Both the position numbers and the translations under genes were made by a program. From JBOZRQ01 sp050789255 (GTDB taxonomy: Bacteria > Bacillota > Sulfobacillia > Symbiobacteriales > Symbiobacteriaceae): a DNA stretch of 64,000 nt. This document shows, piece after piece, positions 8,972-17,264 of this stretch (positions within the stretch are counted from its first letter, which is position 1; every line of letters begins with the position of its first letter). Location of the stretch: assembly GCA_050789255.1 (NCBI GenBank), contig JBOZRQ010000010.1, positions 152,208 to 216,207 on the forward strand, written 5' to 3'. Below the pieces are notes generated by a model. It had not been told where the DNA came from. It did not search any database and worked only from the letters and a program-made list of their open reading frames with translations.

Positions 8972-9714
8972 TGCTTGGTGCCGTAGTGGATGGCCACGGT
9001 GCCCATCATGAGCAGCTTGTAGCCGGTCTCCTTGAAGCCCGCCTTCTTGAACAGCTCCTCCAGCTCGTTCGGGAAGGGGTAGTTATCCAGCGAGCGGGAG
9101 AGGTAGGTGTAGGGTCGGACCTTGGCCTTGCGCCCGGTCTTGACCACAACCCAGTCGATCAGGGGGAGCAGGGTCTTCCAGTAAAGGAAGAAGCCCGTGC
9201 GAATGAACCAGCTGTAAGGCTTGGCCGCCTCCAGGCACACGAAGCGGGCGCCCGGCTTCAGCACCCGGTAGATCTCCGAGAGCGTCTGCGGGATCGAGGG
9301 CACGTTGCGCATCGCCCAGCCCATGGTGGCGCCGTCGAAGGTGTTGGCCTCGAACTGGAGGTCCATGGCGTTGCCCCACTGGAGGGTGATCAGGTTGGCA
9401 TGCTTGTGCTGGGCCACCCGGCGGCGCCCGACCTCCAGCATCCCCTCGGAGAAGTCAACGCCGATCACCTGACCGTTCGGTGCGACCTGCGAGGCGTCGA
9501 GCATCGACAGGTCACCGGTGCCGCACGCCACGTCCAGGATCTTGCCGCCGGGCGTGAACTGGGTCAGCTGCACAAACTCTTTGTGCCACTTCTCCCACTG
9601 GCCGGCGGACATGACCTGATTGAGCGAATCGTAGTTCTCCGCAATCTGGTCAAAGAGCTCACGAACGTACTCCGCCTTCTCCTCAGGGGCCGGCGGCTTA
9701 TAGGCAGGTGCCAT
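8968..9714 (-). CDS. menG: demethylmenaquinone methyltransferase (UbiE/MenG family)
   Basis: The 248-residue class I methyltransferase is predicted to use S-adenosylmethionine to methylate demethylmenaquinone, the last step of menaquinone synthesis. It shows the N-terminal FDQIAENYDSLNQVMSAGQ motif typical of UbiE/MenG, the SAM-binding ILDVACGTGDLS (about residues 60-71), and the family segment GWAMRNVPSIPQTLSEIYRV. AGGAGG lies nine bases before the ATG. It lies in a run with UbiD- and MqnP-like enzymes, which supports a quinone role over a general methyltransferase. Confidence 0.92.
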   Translation of the reverse strand: MAPAYKPPAPEEKAEYVRELFDQIAENYDSLNQVMSAGQWEKWHKEFVQLTQFTPGGKILDVACGTGDLSMLDASQVAPNGQVIGVDFSEGMLEVGRRRVAQHKHANLITLQWGNAMDLQFEANTFDGATMGWAMRNVPSIPQTLSEIYRVLKPGARFVCLEAAKPYSWFIRTGFFLYWKTLLPLIDWVVVKTGRKAKVRPYTYLSRSLDNYPFPNELEELFKKAGFKETGYKLLMMGTVAIHYGTKQ

Positions 9715-9726
9715 CGTAAAATCCTC

Positions 9727-10488
9727 CTATCGCCGAACTTCCACCCAGGGGCAGGCGAGGCGTTCGGCCCAATCCAGGAGCACGTAGAAGCCGAAGCCCA
9801 TCAGCGCCATGGAGATGACGCCGGCAAACATCAGGTCGAACATGCGGGCCGACCAGGCGTCCCAAACGAGGGCGCCGACGCCCAGCTGCGTGGCGTAGGT
9901 TTCAGCGAAGAAGAGCACAGCCACGGCGGTGCCGGTGGAGAGCCGGAGCGCTGTGAAGATCGCCGGCAGGGCTGCCGGGAAGATCACGTGCCGGTAGATG
10001 GCGACCTCGCCGCCGCCGAGCGACTGCACCGAGCGGATCAGGCCGGGGCTTACGCCCGCCGCCGCATCCCGCACCGTGACGAGGATCTGGAAGAAGATCA
10101 CCAGCCAGATCAGGAAGATCTTCGAGGCGTCGCCGATGCCCAGCGTCACCAGGATGACCGGCAGGAAGACCACCTTCGGCACCGGGTGCGACAGGAAGAG
10201 CAGCACCGTGCCGATCGGGCCGCCCGAGCGCCCCAGGTAGAGCCCCAGCGGCACGCCGGCGACCAGCGCCAGCAGGGTGGCGGCAACGGTCCGGTAGAGT
10301 GACACGCCGAAGTGCTTGAGCAGCGGGCCGTCGATGATGGCGTTGAAGAAGGCCGTCACGGCGTCACCCAGGCGGGGGAAGGCGGAGATATCGAGGTAGA
10401 GCGCCAGCGCCTCCCACCCTGCGGCCAGGATGGCCAGGGCGATCAGGTAGTGGTACCACAGGCGCTTCGCAGGACCGTCCTTACGCAT
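9727..10488 (-). CDS. ABC transporter permease, NitT/TauT (SsuC-like) family
   Basis: The 253-residue inner-membrane protein has about six transmembrane helices and the conserved cytoplasmic loop ending in SLGGGEVAIYRHVIFPAALP, the EAA-type motif that docks on the ATPase. It belongs to the family transporting nitrate, sulfonates, aliphatic compounds and pyrimidine precursors. Its ATG lies inside the end of the ATPase gene (eight-base overlap) with GGGGGTGG upstream. The substrate is unknown, but position inside a menaquinone operon points to an aromatic or sulfonate-like compound related to quinone metabolism. Confidence 0.9.
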   Translation of the reverse strand: MRKDGPAKRLWYHYLIALAILAAGWEALALYLDISAFPRLGDAVTAFFNAIIDGPLLKHFGVSLYRTVAATLLALVAGVPLGLYLGRSGGPIGTVLLFLSHPVPKVVFLPVILVTLGIGDASKIFLIWLVIFFQILVTVRDAAAGVSPGLIRSVQSLGGGEVAIYRHVIFPAALPAIFTALRLSTGTAVAVLFFAETYATQLGVGALVWDAWSARMFDLMFAGVISMALMGFGFYVLLDWAERLACPWVEVRR

Positions 10489-11281
10489 GGTCCGCCACCC
10501 CCTTCTCCAGGGTGTCGCGAATCTCGTTGATCAGCTCGTGGAAGCGGCGGCCGCGCCGGTCACCGACGGACTCGTTGCGGAAGTGGCCGACGATGCGGCC
10601 GGGACGGGGCGAGAGCACGATGATCTGCTGGCCCAGGTAGACCGCCTCGGCGATGGAGTGGGTCACCAGCACCAGGCTGGTCTGCCGCCGCTGCCAGATC
10701 GACAGCAGCAGGTCCTGCATCTCCTCGCGGGTCAGGGCATCGAGGGCCGAGAAGGGCTCGTCCATCAGCAACAGGTCGGGCTCCAGCGCCAGCGACCGAG
10801 CGATCGCCACCCGCTGCCGCTGCCCGCCCGACAGCTGGTGGGGCCAGCGGTTGGCCAGCTCCTTCAGCCCCACTTCGGCCAGGGCCCGGTCAGCTGCCTC
10901 CAGCGACTGGCCCCGGATCTCCAGGCCCAGACCGGCGTTGCGGCGCACGGTCTTCCAGGGGAGCAGGCCGTACTCCTGGAGCACCAGGGAGGTGCCGGGG
11001 CGCCGTGGCTGGACCGCCTCCCCCGCCACCAGCAGCTCGCCGGAGGTGACCGGCAGCAGGCCGGCGATCAGGCTGAGCAAGGTGGTCTTGCCGCATCCCG
11101 AGGGGCCCACGACCGCCAGGGTCTCCCCCTTTGGCAGGGCAAAGGAGACGTCGCGCAGGGCGATCGTCTCCTGATAGGCGTACGTGAGGCTGCGGGCCTC
11201 GATTACTTGGGCAGAGCGCTGGTGTTCACCAGCTCCTCGTAGGTGACCTTGCTCTTGATGATCTTCTTGTCGAGCAGCCAC
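10481..11281 (-). CDS. ABC transporter ATP-binding protein, NitT/TauT (SsuB-like) family
   Basis: The ATPase shows Walker A GPSGCGKTT, Q-loop VLQEYGLLPWKTV, signature LSGGQRQRVAIARSL, Walker B LLLMDEPFSALDA and the H-loop VTHS. Family members normally begin at about VIEARSLTYAY, but there is no ATG, GTG or TTG there: the codons are GTA ATC. The nearest standard in-frame start is the GTG at 11281, which has GGAGG ten bases upstream and gives a 26-residue N-terminal extension read out of frame over the last 79 bases of the substrate-binding protein gene. The start is therefore uncertain. It energises the permease encoded next. Confidence 0.88.
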   Translation of the reverse strand: MAARQEDHQEQGHLRGAGEHQRSAQVIEARSLTYAYQETIALRDVSFALPKGETLAVVGPSGCGKTTLLSLIAGLLPVTSGELLVAGEAVQPRRPGTSLVLQEYGLLPWKTVRRNAGLGLEIRGQSLEAADRALAEVGLKELANRWPHQLSGGQRQRVAIARSLALEPDLLLMDEPFSALDALTREEMQDLLLSIWQRRQTSLVLVTHSIAEAVYLGQQIIVLSPRPGRIVGHFRNESVGDRRGRRFHELINEIRDTLEKGVADHA

Positions 11282-12207
11282 TGCACAACCGCCTCCAGAT
11301 CTTCCTTCTTGGGAGCCTGCGCCGCCGAGAACGGAACGACCTGGTAGGCATCCTTGATCTCAGCGGGGAGGCCGGCCTTCTCGACCAGCACGTCGCGGTA
11401 GCTGTTCGGGGCGGCCTTGATCTCGCCGACGGCCCAGTTGTAAGCCTGGAAGAACTTAGTGACGCCGTCGAGCTTCTCCTTCATCGCCTTCTCGGTGAAG
11501 ACGACGACGGACATGGAGTAGTTATTCTTGGCCTGGGCGTCGGAAGCCAGCAGCTTGGCGCCCTTGGAGACGGCCAGGGAGAAGAGCGGGTCGGGCATGA
11601 TGGCGGCCTTGACCTTGCCGCTCATGAGCGACTCGAAGCGCAGCGTGATCTGCGGGATCGGGGTGATCTTGATCTCCTCGGGCTTGAGGCCGGCGTCCAG
11701 GAGCATCTTCTCCAGGACGTAGTGGGTGACCGAGTTGGTGGAGGTGGCGACCTCAACGTTCTTCAGGTCCTCCAGCTTGGAGATGGTCGAGCCGGGGGCG
11801 GCCATGATGCCCATGGGGCCCTCTTCCTTGGTGACACCCAGGTTGATCGAGGCGATGTTTACCTTGGTCCCCGATGCATAAAGGGTCGTGGTAGCCAGCG
11901 GGTCGGCCAGCATGCCGTCGATCTGCCCGCCGATGATGGCTGCGTCACGCTCGTTGGCGGAGTTGAACTTGATCAGCTCGACGTTGACGCCTGCCTTCTT
12001 GTAGAAGTCCTTCGCCTCGGCGACCCAGAAGGGCAGGCCGTCCACGGTGGGGATCTGACCGATCTTCAGGGTGACGGTGGGAGCCGGGGTGGCGGGAGCA
12101 GGGGTCTCGGCGCCCTTCTTGTAGGTGTCCGCCGGCTTGGAGCCGCAACCGGCCAGGATGCCTGCGGTGAGGACGGTGGCAAGTACTGCAGAGACTAAGC
12201 GCTTCAT
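11203..12207 (-). CDS. ABC transporter substrate-binding lipoprotein, NMT1/SsuA-like
   Basis: The 334-residue protein has a lipoprotein signal peptide: KR, a hydrophobic stretch, then the lipobox LAGC with cysteine 21, followed by a proline/alanine-rich linker and a solute-binding domain starting TVTLKIGQIPTVDGLPFWVAE. That opening is typical of the NMT1/THI5-like and SsuA/TauA families. It should capture the ligand outside the membrane for the permease and ATPase encoded next. The ligand is unknown; the surrounding quinone genes suggest an aromatic precursor, which is inference. Confidence 0.88.
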   Translation of the reverse strand: MKRLVSAVLATVLTAGILAGCGSKPADTYKKGAETPAPATPAPTVTLKIGQIPTVDGLPFWVAEAKDFYKKAGVNVELIKFNSANERDAAIIGGQIDGMLADPLATTTLYASGTKVNIASINLGVTKEEGPMGIMAAPGSTISKLEDLKNVEVATSTNSVTHYVLEKMLLDAGLKPEEIKITPIPQITLRFESLMSGKVKAAIMPDPLFSLAVSKGAKLLASDAQAKNNYSMSVVVFTEKAMKEKLDGVTKFFQAYNWAVGEIKAAPNSYRDVLVEKAGLPAEIKDAYQVVPFSAAQAPKKEDLEAVVQWLLDKKIIKSKVTYEELVNTSALPK

Positions 12208-12231
12208 GGTAGTGGGGTTCCTCCGTTCTGT

Positions 12232-13128
12232 TTACGCTAATGTAAGGGCAACGGCCGAGAAGAGAAAGTAGCCGACGCTGAGATAGCCGTTGACATTGAA
12301 GAAGGCTGCGTCCAGCCGACTCATGTCCTTCGGCGAGAGGATGGAATGCTCATAGTGCAAGAGGCCCGCTACGACCACCCAGCCCACGAGGTAGATCCAG
12401 CCGGCGACGCCCCAGGCCAGGGGGTTCAGGCTGGGCCAGAGGCCGGCCGTGAAGCCCAGGACCGCCGTTAGCGCTACCACCGGCAGGTGCAGGAACCGGG
12501 CGATCACCAGCGACCGGGCCAGCCCGAAGCGGGCGGGGATCGAGTGGACCCCGTTGACCACGTCGGCCTGCATGTCCTGCGTGGCGTAGAGCACATCAAA
12601 GCCGGCGTTCCACAGGGTGATGATGCCGACCAGCAGCATTGACTCCCAGGTGACCTTGCCGGAGACGGCGATGTAGGCCCCGAAGGGCGCCCACGCCACC
12701 GAGAGCCCCAGCCAGACGTGGCAGAACCAGGTAAACCGCTTCATGAAGCTGTAGACACCCACCGTGAGGACGGCGAAGGGGAACAGCTTCACGCAGAGAC
12801 TGTTGAGGTTGAAGGCGGAGAGCAGCAGCAGTACCAGCGACAGGGCGATCAGCACCCACACATCGCGCTTGGCCACCAGCCCGGCGGGGATGTGGCGGTT
12901 CTTGGTGCGCGGTGTTTTGGCGTCGATCTCTGCGTCGAAGAGGCGGTTCATCGCCATCGCTGCGGTGCGGGCGCCGACCATCGCTACTGTGATCCAGAGC
13001 AGCTGCCCCCAGGTGGGGACCCCCCTGGCGGCCAGGAAGGCGCCCAGGTACGCGAAGGGCAGGTTGAAGATCGTGTGCTCGAACCGGACCAGTTCGGCGA
13101 AGGTCTTGACCTTGCTGACGTTGACCAA
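12232..13128 (-). CDS. mqnP: UbiA-family prenyltransferase, MqnP-like (menaquinone)
   Basis: This 298-residue membrane enzyme belongs to the UbiA superfamily, which attaches a polyprenyl chain to an aromatic acid. It has about eight to nine transmembrane helices, the first aspartate-rich motif NRLFDAEIDAKTPRTKNR (about residues 61-78) and the second DVLYATQDMQAD. Combined with a UbiD-like decarboxylase and MenG it matches the late futalosine-pathway menaquinone genes. The start is a TTG at 13128, immediately after the TAG of the upstream acetyltransferase gene, with GGGAGG seven bases before it. Confidence 0.87.
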   Translation of the reverse strand: MVNVSKVKTFAELVRFEHTIFNLPFAYLGAFLAARGVPTWGQLLWITVAMVGARTAAMAMNRLFDAEIDAKTPRTKNRHIPAGLVAKRDVWVLIALSLVLLLLSAFNLNSLCVKLFPFAVLTVGVYSFMKRFTWFCHVWLGLSVAWAPFGAYIAVSGKVTWESMLLVGIITLWNAGFDVLYATQDMQADVVNGVHSIPARFGLARSLVIARFLHLPVVALTAVLGFTAGLWPSLNPLAWGVAGWIYLVGWVVVAGLLHYEHSILSPKDMSRLDAAFFNVNGYLSVGYFLFSAVALTLA

Positions 13129-13674
13129 CTAGGCCCCTCCCTTCGAGCGCTCGTAGTCCTCGCGCAGGATCGCCATCAGGTAGGCGTTGTAGTAGGCGCC
13201 GTGGGCAAAGCCGTTCTGGCGCATCAGCCCTTCCTTGACGAAGCCGGCCTTCTCGTAGGCCCGCTGGCCTGCCAGGTTGGCCTCGTTGACGGTGAGCCAG
13301 ATGCGGTTGAGGTTGAAAGACTCGAAGCCAACTTTGACGGTAAGCCGCGTCACCTCGGTGCCGTAGCCCCGCCCCCGGAAGTCCGGCTCGCCGATGGCGA
13401 TGGCGAATTCAGCGCTCCGGGCGGTGTGGTTAAAGCCCCGCAGCGAACAGCCGCCGATGTGGCGGCCGTCCAGCGTCTCGATGGCGAACTCGGCGGCGTC
13501 GGCTGCGCTCTTGGCGGCGCCCTCCAGGAAGGACTTGATCTCCTCCCGGCTCAGGTGCGCCGGCCGCATCCCCAGGAAGTGGGTCACCAGGGGATCGTTC
13601 ATCCAGCGGTAGCGGTCGTCCAGGTCCCGGACCGGGTCGACCCGACGAAGGCGAATGCGGTTGCTGTAGTACAT
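13129..13674 (-). CDS. GNAT acetyltransferase, RimJ/RimL type
   Basis: The 181-residue protein begins with the RimJ/RimL-like segment IRLRRVDPVRDLDDRYRWMNDP and contains the acetyl-CoA loop DFRGRGYGTEVTRL and the C-terminal NEANLAGQRAYEKAGF. Such enzymes acetylate protein N-termini or amine metabolites. It lies between the UbiD-like and MqnP-like genes with almost no spacing, so it is cotranscribed with menaquinone genes, but a chemical role there is not evident. Its stop abuts the TTG start of mqnP. Confidence 0.87.
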   Translation of the reverse strand: MYYSNRIRLRRVDPVRDLDDRYRWMNDPLVTHFLGMRPAHLSREEIKSFLEGAAKSAADAAEFAIETLDGRHIGGCSLRGFNHTARSAEFAIAIGEPDFRGRGYGTEVTRLTVKVGFESFNLNRIWLTVNEANLAGQRAYEKAGFVKEGLMRQNGFAHGAYYNAYLMAILREDYERSKGGA

Positions 13675-13677
13675 GAC

Positions 13678-15135
13678 CTAGATGCCGTACTCCTTCCAGC
13701 GCCGGGAGACCAGCTCCTTGACCTCCGGCGACATCTCCACCTCGTCCGGCCACTGCCGGGGATGCCCTTCCTCGGGCAGCTTGCGGGTGGCGTCGATGCC
13801 CATCTTGGAGCCGTAGCGCCAGGTCGGCGAAGAGTGGTCGAGGTCGTCCAGGGGTCCATCGGCAAAGAAGACGTCCCGCTTGGGGTCAATGTTGCCCGAG
13901 ACGTACCAGAAGACCTCGTTGTAGTCGTTCAGGTCGATGTGCTCGTCCACGGCGATGATCGTCTTGGAGAGCGACATCAGCGCCAGACCCCACATGCCGT
14001 GGATCATCTTGCGGGCCTGGCCCGGGTAGCGCTTCTTGATCTTCACGAGCACGCAGTTGTGGAAGGTGCCGGCAGCGGGCATGTTGTAGTCGAGGATCTC
14101 CGGGAAGATCATCTGCAGCATGGGCAGGAAGATCCGCTCGGTCGCCTTGCCCAGGTAGACATCCTCCTGGGGCGGCTTGCCGACCAGGGTCGCCGGGTAG
14201 ATCGCATCCCGCCGGTGGGTAATGGCGGTGACGTGGAAGACCGGGTAGGGGTCGGCCGGGCTGTAGAAGCCGGTATGGTCGCCGAAGGGTCCTTCGATCT
14301 TGAGGGGCTCCGTGGTGTCCACGTATCCTTCAAGAATGAAGTCGGCGTGGGCCGGAACCTCCAGGTCGATGGTCTTGCACTTGACCAGCTCCACGGGTTC
14401 GCCCCGCAGGAAGCCGGAGAACATCAGCTCCGGGATGATGGGCGGCAGCGGCGCGGAGCCGCTGAAGACGGTGGTCGGATCGCCGCCGAGCGCCACCGCC
14501 ACGGGCATCCGGGTGCCGGGGGAGGCGTCGTAGTGGCGCTGACCGTCCTTGTGCTTATGCCAGTGCATGCCGGTGGTCTGCTTGTCGTAGACGTGCATGC
14601 GGTACATGCCAATGTTGCGTCCCCCGGTCTTGGGGTCGCGGGTGATGACGTTCGTGAGGGTGATGAACGGGCCGCCGTCCTTGGGCCAGGTGGTCAGGAT
14701 CGGCAGCTTTCCCAGGTCGACCTGGTCGCCGGTCAGCACGACCTCCTGGCAGGGCGCCTTGGAGACCATCTTCGGCTGGGTGGACTTGGCCACGTCCAGG
14801 AGCTTCATGCCCTGACCGAGCTTGTCGAAGAGGCCGCCGCCGGGGCCGGGCATCTTCATCAGGTCACGGATGCGCTCGGCGATGTCGTCGAGCTTGTCCA
14901 CGCCCAGGGCGAGGCACATCCGCTCCATCGAGCCGAAGAGGTTGGTCATGACCGGGAAGGCGGAGCCCTCGACGTTCTCAAACAGCAGGGCGTAGCCGCC
15001 GCCCGGCATCTTCGAGACTCGGTCGGTGATCTCTGCGATCTCCAAGTACGGGTTGACGCGAGCCTTGATTCGCTTGAGCCAACCACGTTTTTCGAGCGCA
15101 GCAGCAAAGTCATGTAGGTCCCGGAAGGGGGCCAT
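13678..15135 (-). CDS. UbiD-family decarboxylase, menaquinone biosynthesis (MqnL-like)
   Basis: The 485-residue protein is a UbiD-type decarboxylase that would use prenylated FMN to remove the carboxyl group of the prenylated aromatic intermediate. Family segments visible include the N-terminal FRDLHDFAAALEKRGWLKRI, ILTTWPKDGGPFITLTNV, the cofactor/metal region GMYRMHVYDKQTTGMHWHKH, and EGPFGDHTGFYSP. Length is normal. AAGGAG precedes the ATG by eight bases. It is the first gene of an eight-gene operon running to 8513, and the likely promoter lies in the AT-richer stretch at about 15170-15215. Confidence 0.92.
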   Translation of the reverse strand: MAPFRDLHDFAAALEKRGWLKRIKARVNPYLEIAEITDRVSKMPGGGYALLFENVEGSAFPVMTNLFGSMERMCLALGVDKLDDIAERIRDLMKMPGPGGGLFDKLGQGMKLLDVAKSTQPKMVSKAPCQEVVLTGDQVDLGKLPILTTWPKDGGPFITLTNVITRDPKTGGRNIGMYRMHVYDKQTTGMHWHKHKDGQRHYDASPGTRMPVAVALGGDPTTVFSGSAPLPPIIPELMFSGFLRGEPVELVKCKTIDLEVPAHADFILEGYVDTTEPLKIEGPFGDHTGFYSPADPYPVFHVTAITHRRDAIYPATLVGKPPQEDVYLGKATERIFLPMLQMIFPEILDYNMPAAGTFHNCVLVKIKKRYPGQARKMIHGMWGLALMSLSKTIIAVDEHIDLNDYNEVFWYVSGNIDPKRDVFFADGPLDDLDHSSPTWRYGSKMGIDATRKLPEEGHPRQWPDEVEMSPEVKELVSRRWKEYGI

Positions 15136-15357
15136 GTGGCTTCAACTCCTTGTATCAGGAGGGTTTGTGCATTCATTCACTAAACTTATAGCACGATAAG
15201 CTAAATGTCCTCATCCAGTTTAACAACGGTACTTGGGGAAGTCAATTTAGCCTTCAGTGGGGTAAGCTGGGTGGGGAGTTGTTGTCACAAACCGGACATT
15301 CGCCTTCATCGACATCAAAGGCGCCACCCCCACATCGCAGGGATGGCGCCTGACACT
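15136..15357. other. intergenic region upstream of the menaquinone operon
   Basis: This 222-base gap holds the presumed promoter of the minus-strand menaquinone operon, including an AT-rich stretch at 15178-15203 with the short inverted repeat CTTAT/ATAAG, and the terminator of the sulfate operon at 15319-15351. I see no convincing gene. Confidence 0.5.
15319..15351 (-). terminator. hairpin terminator of the sulfate transport operon
   Basis: Read on the minus strand, AGGCGCCATCC pairs with the GGTGGCGCCT that follows, then TTTGATG. It lies just after the cysA stop. Confidence 0.75.
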
Positions 15358-16416
15358 TTACCCAACAAAAACCCGCAATCGCCGTGGCTTCACGAAGACC
15401 CGCTCGCCCACGCTGAGCCCGAGCTCCCGGTAGGTATCCTTACTCAACTCGGCTTCCACGGGGTCCCCGGTATCCTGGCGCCGTAGTTCGAGCCGGACCA
15501 GGGGCCCCACCACGTGGATATTCTTCACCAGGACCTCCAGGGCCGGGCCGGCCTCCGGGGTGCGCTCTACCAGGATGTCGTGGGGCCGGGCGCAGCCGAA
15601 GGCGGGCACGTCGAAAGCATCGGTGTGGTCGGGGGCCTCCACCTCCAGGCCGCCGATGCGCATCTTGCCGCGGTCGAGGCGCCCGTGGAAGATGTTGACG
15701 TTACCGAGGAAGTTGTAGACAAAGGGACTGACCGGGTGGTCGTAGACCTCCTCCGGGGTGCCCACCTGCTCGATGCGCCCGTGGTTCATGATCACGATCT
15801 GGTCGGCGACCTCCAGGGCCTCCTCCTGGTCGTGGGTGACGAAGACGCTGGTCACGTGCAGCTCGTCGTGCAGGCGGCGAAGCCAGCGCCGGAGCTCCTG
15901 CCGGACCTTGGCGTCCAGCGCCCCGAAGGGCTCGTCGAGCAGCAGGACCCGGGGCTCGATCGCCAGGGCCCGGGCGAGCGCCACCCGCTGCCGCTGCCCG
16001 CCGGAGAGCTGGAAGGGATAGCGGCCGGCCATCCCCTCGAGCTGGACCAGCTCCAGCAGCTGCCCAACCCGGCGGCGAATCTCGTGCTCCGGCGGGCGCT
16101 CCCCCTTGGGGCGCACCCGCAGGCCGAAGGCCACGTTCTCAAAGACCGTCATGTGCCGGAAGAGGGCGTAGTGCTGAAAGACGAAGCCCACCCGCCGGTC
16201 TCGGACGCTCTGGTAGGTGGCGTCCTCCCCGTCGAAGAGCACGGAGCCCTGATCGGGCGCCTCCAGCCCGGCGATGACCCGCAGGAGGGTGGTCTTGCCC
16301 GAGCCGGAGGGGCCCAGCAGGGCGACGAGCGCCCCGTCGGGGACATCCAGGCTGATTCGCTTCAGCGCTGTGAACTTGCCGAACTGCTTGATCAGGTCAC
16401 GCACCTGAATGCTCAT
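15358..16416 (-). CDS. cysA: sulfate/thiosulfate ABC transporter ATP-binding protein
   Basis: The 352-residue ATPase has Walker A GPSGSGKTT, Q-loop VFQHYALFRHMTV, signature LSGGQRQRVALARAL, Walker B VLLLDEPFGALDA and the H-loop THDQEEALEVAD, followed by a C-terminal regulatory TOBE-type domain of about 110 residues. The RHMTVFENVAFGLRVR segment is typical of CysA. It is the last gene of the operon sbp-cysT-cysW-cysA; its ATG overlaps the cysW stop by four bases. It powers sulfate import. Confidence 0.93.
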   Translation of the reverse strand: MSIQVRDLIKQFGKFTALKRISLDVPDGALVALLGPSGSGKTTLLRVIAGLEAPDQGSVLFDGEDATYQSVRDRRVGFVFQHYALFRHMTVFENVAFGLRVRPKGERPPEHEIRRRVGQLLELVQLEGMAGRYPFQLSGGQRQRVALARALAIEPRVLLLDEPFGALDAKVRQELRRWLRRLHDELHVTSVFVTHDQEEALEVADQIVIMNHGRIEQVGTPEEVYDHPVSPFVYNFLGNVNIFHGRLDRGKMRIGGLEVEAPDHTDAFDVPAFGCARPHDILVERTPEAGPALEVLVKNIHVVGPLVRLELRRQDTGDPVEAELSKDTYRELGLSVGERVFVKPRRLRVFVG

Positions 16417-17264
16417 GGTTCCCCTCCCTGTTCAGAGACCGCACGCTCCGACCGCCACTCCACGATCCCCTTGGCAACCAGCGTTACCAGCGCGAGCAAC
16501 GCCAGCAGGGATGCCGATGCGAACGCGCCGACGAAGTTGTACTCGTTGTACAGGATCTCCACGTGCAGCGGCAGCGTGTTGGTAAGGCCGCGCACGTGCC
16601 CCGAGACCACCGAGACGGCGCCGAACTCCCCCATCGCACGGGCGTTGCAGAGGATTACCCCGTACAGCACGCCCCACTTCACGTTGGGCAGGGTCACCCG
16701 CCAGAAGGTCTGCCAGCCGCCAGCGCCCAGCGATATCGCTGCCTGCTCCTCCTCGCTGCCCTGGGCCTGCATCAGCGGGATGAGCTCCCGGGCCACAAAC
16801 GGGAAGGTGACAAAGATCGTGGTCAGGATGATCCCGGGGACGGCGAAGATGATGTGCAGACCGCGGGTCGCCAGGGATGGGCCCAGGAGGCCGTTGCTGC
16901 CGAAGAGCAGCACGAAGATCAGGCCCGAGACGACGGGCGAGACCGCGAAGGGCAGGTCGATCAGGGTGATCAGTAGGTTCTTGCCAGGGAACTGAAACTT
17001 GGTGATTGCCCAGGCCGCGGCCACGCCGAAGACCAGGTTAAGCGGCACAGCAACGGCTGCAACCACCAGGGTCAGGCGCACAGCGGCCAGCGCTTCCGGA
17101 TTCGTCACCGCTTCGAGGTAGCCCGTGATCCCCTTGCGGAAGGCCTCGAAGAAGACCATCGCCACCGGTGCGAGCAGGAAGAGCGCCAGAAAGAGCAGCG
17201 CCAGCGTGATGAGCGCCCAGCGGACTGGGGCGGATTCCGTCTGTCCCGTCGTCCTATGCCTCAT
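16413..17264 (-). CDS. cysW: sulfate ABC transporter permease CysW
   Basis: The 283-residue membrane subunit has about six transmembrane helices and the permease loop AAISLGAGGWQTFWRVTLPN. The segments LNLVFGVAAAWAITKFQFPG and DLPFAVSPVVSGLIFVLLFG are typical of CysW. The ATG at 17264 is chosen because GGAG lies six bases upstream and because the longer frame from 17315 would sit inside cysT. It overlaps cysT by eleven bases. Confidence 0.92.
   Translation of the reverse strand: MRHRTTGQTESAPVRWALITLALLFLALFLLAPVAMVFFEAFRKGITGYLEAVTNPEALAAVRLTLVVAAVAVPLNLVFGVAAAWAITKFQFPGKNLLITLIDLPFAVSPVVSGLIFVLLFGSNGLLGPSLATRGLHIIFAVPGIILTTIFVTFPFVARELIPLMQAQGSEEEQAAISLGAGGWQTFWRVTLPNVKWGVLYGVILCNARAMGEFGAVSVVSGHVRGLTNTLPLHVEILYNEYNFVGAFASASLLALLALVTLVAKGIVEWRSERAVSEQGGEP

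Noticed and set aside
12718..15117. Very long plus-strand open frame (799 codons) opposite the UbiD and MqnP genes
   Set aside because: It is antisense to recognisable enzymes, is rich in low-complexity D/H/Q/G/V residues typical of GC-rich shadow frames, and has no domain or ribosome-binding site.
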